A stretch of 64,000 bases of DNA from positions 62,001-126,000 of the forward strand of contig CALSOU010000006.1 in NCBI GenBank assembly GCA_943788055.1, in the 5' to 3' direction. Made by a program: the position numbers and the translations under genes. The DNA is from an uncultured Saprospiraceae bacterium (GTDB taxonomy: Bacteria > Bacteroidota > Bacteroidia > Chitinophagales > Saprospiraceae). Positions 62,325 to 64,000 of this stretch are shown here, one piece after another (within the stretch, counting starts at the first letter, position 1; each line of letters opens with the position of its first letter). The notes beneath the pieces were generated by a model. That model did not search any database. It saw only the letters and a program-made list of their open reading frames with translations, and was not told where the DNA came from.

Positions 62325-62765
62325 ATGTATAGATATATCGTTTTGCTCAGCTTCATGTTTTGTACTTTCGCGTCAATGAATGGTCAAGCAACTCAACTTC
62401 AAAATGGCAATATGCTAGCTGTAACACACTATTTATTTCCGAGTATATATTATACAATGCTTCCGCAAGTTTGTAATCAAAAGGAAGCTCACGAGACAAT
62501 TAAAATTTCAGAACTTGGGACCGAAGAGTTAATCTTTGAATCACCACTTCTATTAATGTCTAAATCATTGGATAGTTACATACCTGTAACGAAAGATTTT
62601 GAAATAGATCAAATTACCATACGAGATCACGAAGGAGTTTTACATTATAGATCTCACTCACCCTCTGAGAAGATACAATTAACACATCTTGCTTCTGGGA
62701 CTTACATTCTCAGTGGGATCAACGAGCGGGGTGAGGTTGTGAGTGTAATTTTCAGAAAAGCGTAA
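62325..62765 (+). CDS. Small secreted hypothetical protein
   Basis: 146 residues from the ATG at 62325 (a TTG at 62316 starts the frame earlier). Signal peptide MYRYIVLLSFMFCTFASMNGQ. The end (HYRSHSPSEKIQLTHLASGTYILSG, then VVSVIFRKA) is like a T9SS type A sorting tail, but the start of such a tail (YPNP) is missing. It may be a short secreted protein or a truncated one. Family not recognised. Confidence 0.55.
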   Translation: MYRYIVLLSFMFCTFASMNGQATQLQNGNMLAVTHYLFPSIYYTMLPQVCNQKEAHETIKISELGTEELIFESPLLLMSKSLDSYIPVTKDFEIDQITIRDHEGVLHYRSHSPSEKIQLTHLASGTYILSGINERGEVVSVIFRKA

Positions 62766-62924
62766 TGTGTTTGTATTCAATACTATCAGGCTATCCAGAT
62801 CTATTACTCCGAATAAAGGAATTCTTGAAAGCAATCATTGGTTATAGATTTTTTGATAGAACTCTGTTCTGATAAAGGTCATCCTTGTCAATTGTGATAT
62901 TTTTAATTCAAAATCACAATCTAA

Positions 62925-63090
62925 ATGACACCAGCTTTTCAAGAACACGTATCCCTAAAATTTCAACTCTACGACTCCTTATTCATGACACTTCTTTTGG
63001 AAGTACCTTGCAATCAGGATCCTATTTACCATTGCTAAGTTTAGCATGTGTTAAGGGATTTTCTATTAGATCTAAAATCGTCTTAAATAT
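62925..63090 (+). pseudogene. Possible relic of phosphoenolpyruvate carboxylase
   Basis: An ATG frame reads FQEHVSLKFQLYDSLFMTLLLE and stops at TAA; the next frame continues GSYLPLLSLACVKGFSIRSK. The series F-x-x-x-V-x-x-K-F-x-LYNSLF, then TG-x-LLPLL-x-x-C-x-x-G is how bacterial PEP carboxylases begin. Only about 55 codons remain. An inverted repeat ATTGTGAT/ATCACAAT lies just before it at 62891-62920. The reading rests on pattern only. Confidence 0.38.
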
Positions 63091-63107
63091 CAAAACCGTT
63101 CAAGGTA

Positions 63108-64000
63108 CTACCTTCCTTGACGTTTCTTGTTTTTCTTCCTATTGGCAAAAAACTCTTGCTTTCTTCTTTGTTTTTCCTTGTTGGCTTCCTTTTTTTCAGC
63201 TGCTGTCATTGGCTTATCAGTTTGTGGAAATGGGTGGTCTTTGACAACTTGAAGTTTCTTCTTAATTAATACTTCTATGGCTCTGATGTAAGCATTTTCT
63301 TCAGGTTCCGAAATTGAAATCGCAACACCTGATTCTCCCGCTCTACCCGAACGACCAATTCTGTGCACATACGTTTCAGATTCATTAGGTATTTCGAAAT
63401 TGATAACAAAACCAAGTTTGTCAATATCAATACCTCTTGCTGCTATATCTGTTGCAACGAGTACACGAATTCGACCATCCTTGAAGTTCTTCAGGGACTT
63501 TTGACGTTGATTTTGCGCTTTGTCGCCATGGATTGCAGCAGCTGATATGTCCTTTTGTTTTAGGAATTTTGTAATCTTATCTGAGCCATGTTTGGTTCGA
63601 CAAAAAACAAGAACTTGATCCATTTCAGGATTCTTCAAAATATTTAACAAAAGACTCCTTTTGGAAGATTTGTTGGTGTAGTATACAAATTGCTGAACTG
63701 TCTCGGCAGCAGATGAGACTGGAGCAACTTCAATTTTTGTAGGATTTACCAACATCGAATTAGCAAGACTGACGATTGAATCGGGCATCGTCGCAGAAAA
63801 AAACAATGATTGTCTTTCCTTAGGGAGCATCTTGATAATTCGTTTTACGTCATGTATGAACCCCATGTCGAGCATACGATCAGCTTCATCCAAAACAAAT
63901 AACTTGACCTTATCTAGACTGATGATTCCTTGACTAACTAAATCTAGTAGTCGACCTGGTGTAGCAGTCAAAATATGCACACCTCTTTTCAGCTTTTGGA
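63108..64000 (-). CDS. DEAD-box RNA helicase, C-terminal part (cut by window edge)
   Basis: The frame stays open to the window end, so the GTG at 63980 is internal. Motifs in order: TATPGR (Ib), LDEADRMLD (II), FSATM (III), VFCRTKHGSD (IV), VATDIAARGID (V), HRIGRSGRAGE (VI). The C-terminal tail is Lys/Arg-rich (KKEANKEKQRRKQEFFANRK), as in RhlE/DbpA-like helicases that act on rRNA or mRNA. N-terminal motifs Q and I lie outside the window. Confidence 0.93.
   Translation of the reverse strand, partial: QKLKRGVHILTATPGRLLDLVSQGIISLDKVKLFVLDEADRMLDMGFIHDVKRIIKMLPKERQSLFFSATMPDSIVSLANSMLVNPTKIEVAPVSSAAETVQQFVYYTNKSSKRSLLLNILKNPEMDQVLVFCRTKHGSDKITKFLKQKDISAAAIHGDKAQNQRQKSLKNFKDGRIRVLVATDIAARGIDIDKLGFVINFEIPNESETYVHRIGRSGRAGESGVAISISEPEENAYIRAIEVLIKKKLQVVKDHPFPQTDKPMTAAEKKEANKEKQRRKQEFFANRKKNKKRQGR

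Noticed and set aside
62885-63244. 119-codon frame over the helicase 3' end
   Set aside because: The second half overlaps the helicase on the other strand; only the short PEP carboxylase-like part is of interest and is listed as a relic.
1-64000. Insertion sequences, prophage, integrase or restriction systems
   Set aside because: I looked for transposase, integrase and methylase motifs and terminal repeats and found none.

Overview
The window is AT-rich bacterial DNA from a member of the Bacteroidota, most likely the Saprospirales (Saprospira/Lewinella type). Four signs support this. Several secreted proteins end in type IX secretion (T9SS) sorting tails with an N-x-PNP motif. The recognisable promoters follow the Bacteroidota pattern TTG-N17..22-TAnnTTTG. 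Shine-Dalgarno sites are mostly absent. Gene neighbourhoods such as ftsQ-ftsA-ftsZ and amidase-MlaD near lptD are typical of the phylum. The placement rests on motifs and gene order only; no database search was run.

Layout. Bases 1-3.2 kb hold the end of the division cluster (ftsQ 3' end, ftsA, ftsZ). Bases 3.8-22.4 kb hold three tandem giant genes for secreted multidomain proteins. All three end in the same block: dockerin-like module, cohesin-like beta module, T9SS tail. The third carries 21 almost identical 267-bp (89-residue) repeats and is interrupted by a one-base frameshift inside repeat 11. Bases 22.6-31 kb mix decayed genes (an outer-membrane protein, a lipoprotein) with a fatty-acid desaturase, a DUF1573 lipoprotein, an AraC regulator, a beta-barrel protein and a serine hydrolase. 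A candidate small RNA lies beside the AraC gene. Bases 31-34.9 kb hold a DUF1800/DUF1501 pair and a MerC-like membrane protein. Bases 34.9-43.5 kb hold envelope genes: quinone oxidoreductase-like, MlaD, amidase, OmpA-like lipoprotein, DUF6438 lipoprotein and LptD. Bases 43.7-50.4 kb hold a pyrophosphatase-like lipoprotein lacking catalytic residues, an acetyltransferase, an ECF sigma factor with a probable membrane partner, a histidine phosphatase and valS. Bases 51-58.8 kb hold another T9SS protein, a Kdo/heptose operon, two nucleotide-sugar enzymes (UXS, RmlB) and a ruined capsule-export gene. The end holds pgk-gap, tRNA-Glu, small remnants and a DEAD-box helicase running off the edge.

How the genes fit together. 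Much of the window serves the cell envelope: lipid A core sugars (rfaE1, waaA), LPS export (lptD), peptidoglycan hydrolysis, lipid transport (MlaD) and surface proteins exported by T9SS. The three giant proteins look like parts of one extracellular adhesive or matrix system, because paired dockerin-like and cohesin-like modules could cross-link the chains. That role is inferred.

Sequence quality. Frameshifts at short A/T runs break valS (essential in nearly all bacteria), the DUF1800 gene and two small genes. Some frameshifts in this window are therefore probably sequencing or assembly errors. The genes with several stops and shifts (22.6, 25.0 and 58.2 kb) look genuinely decayed.
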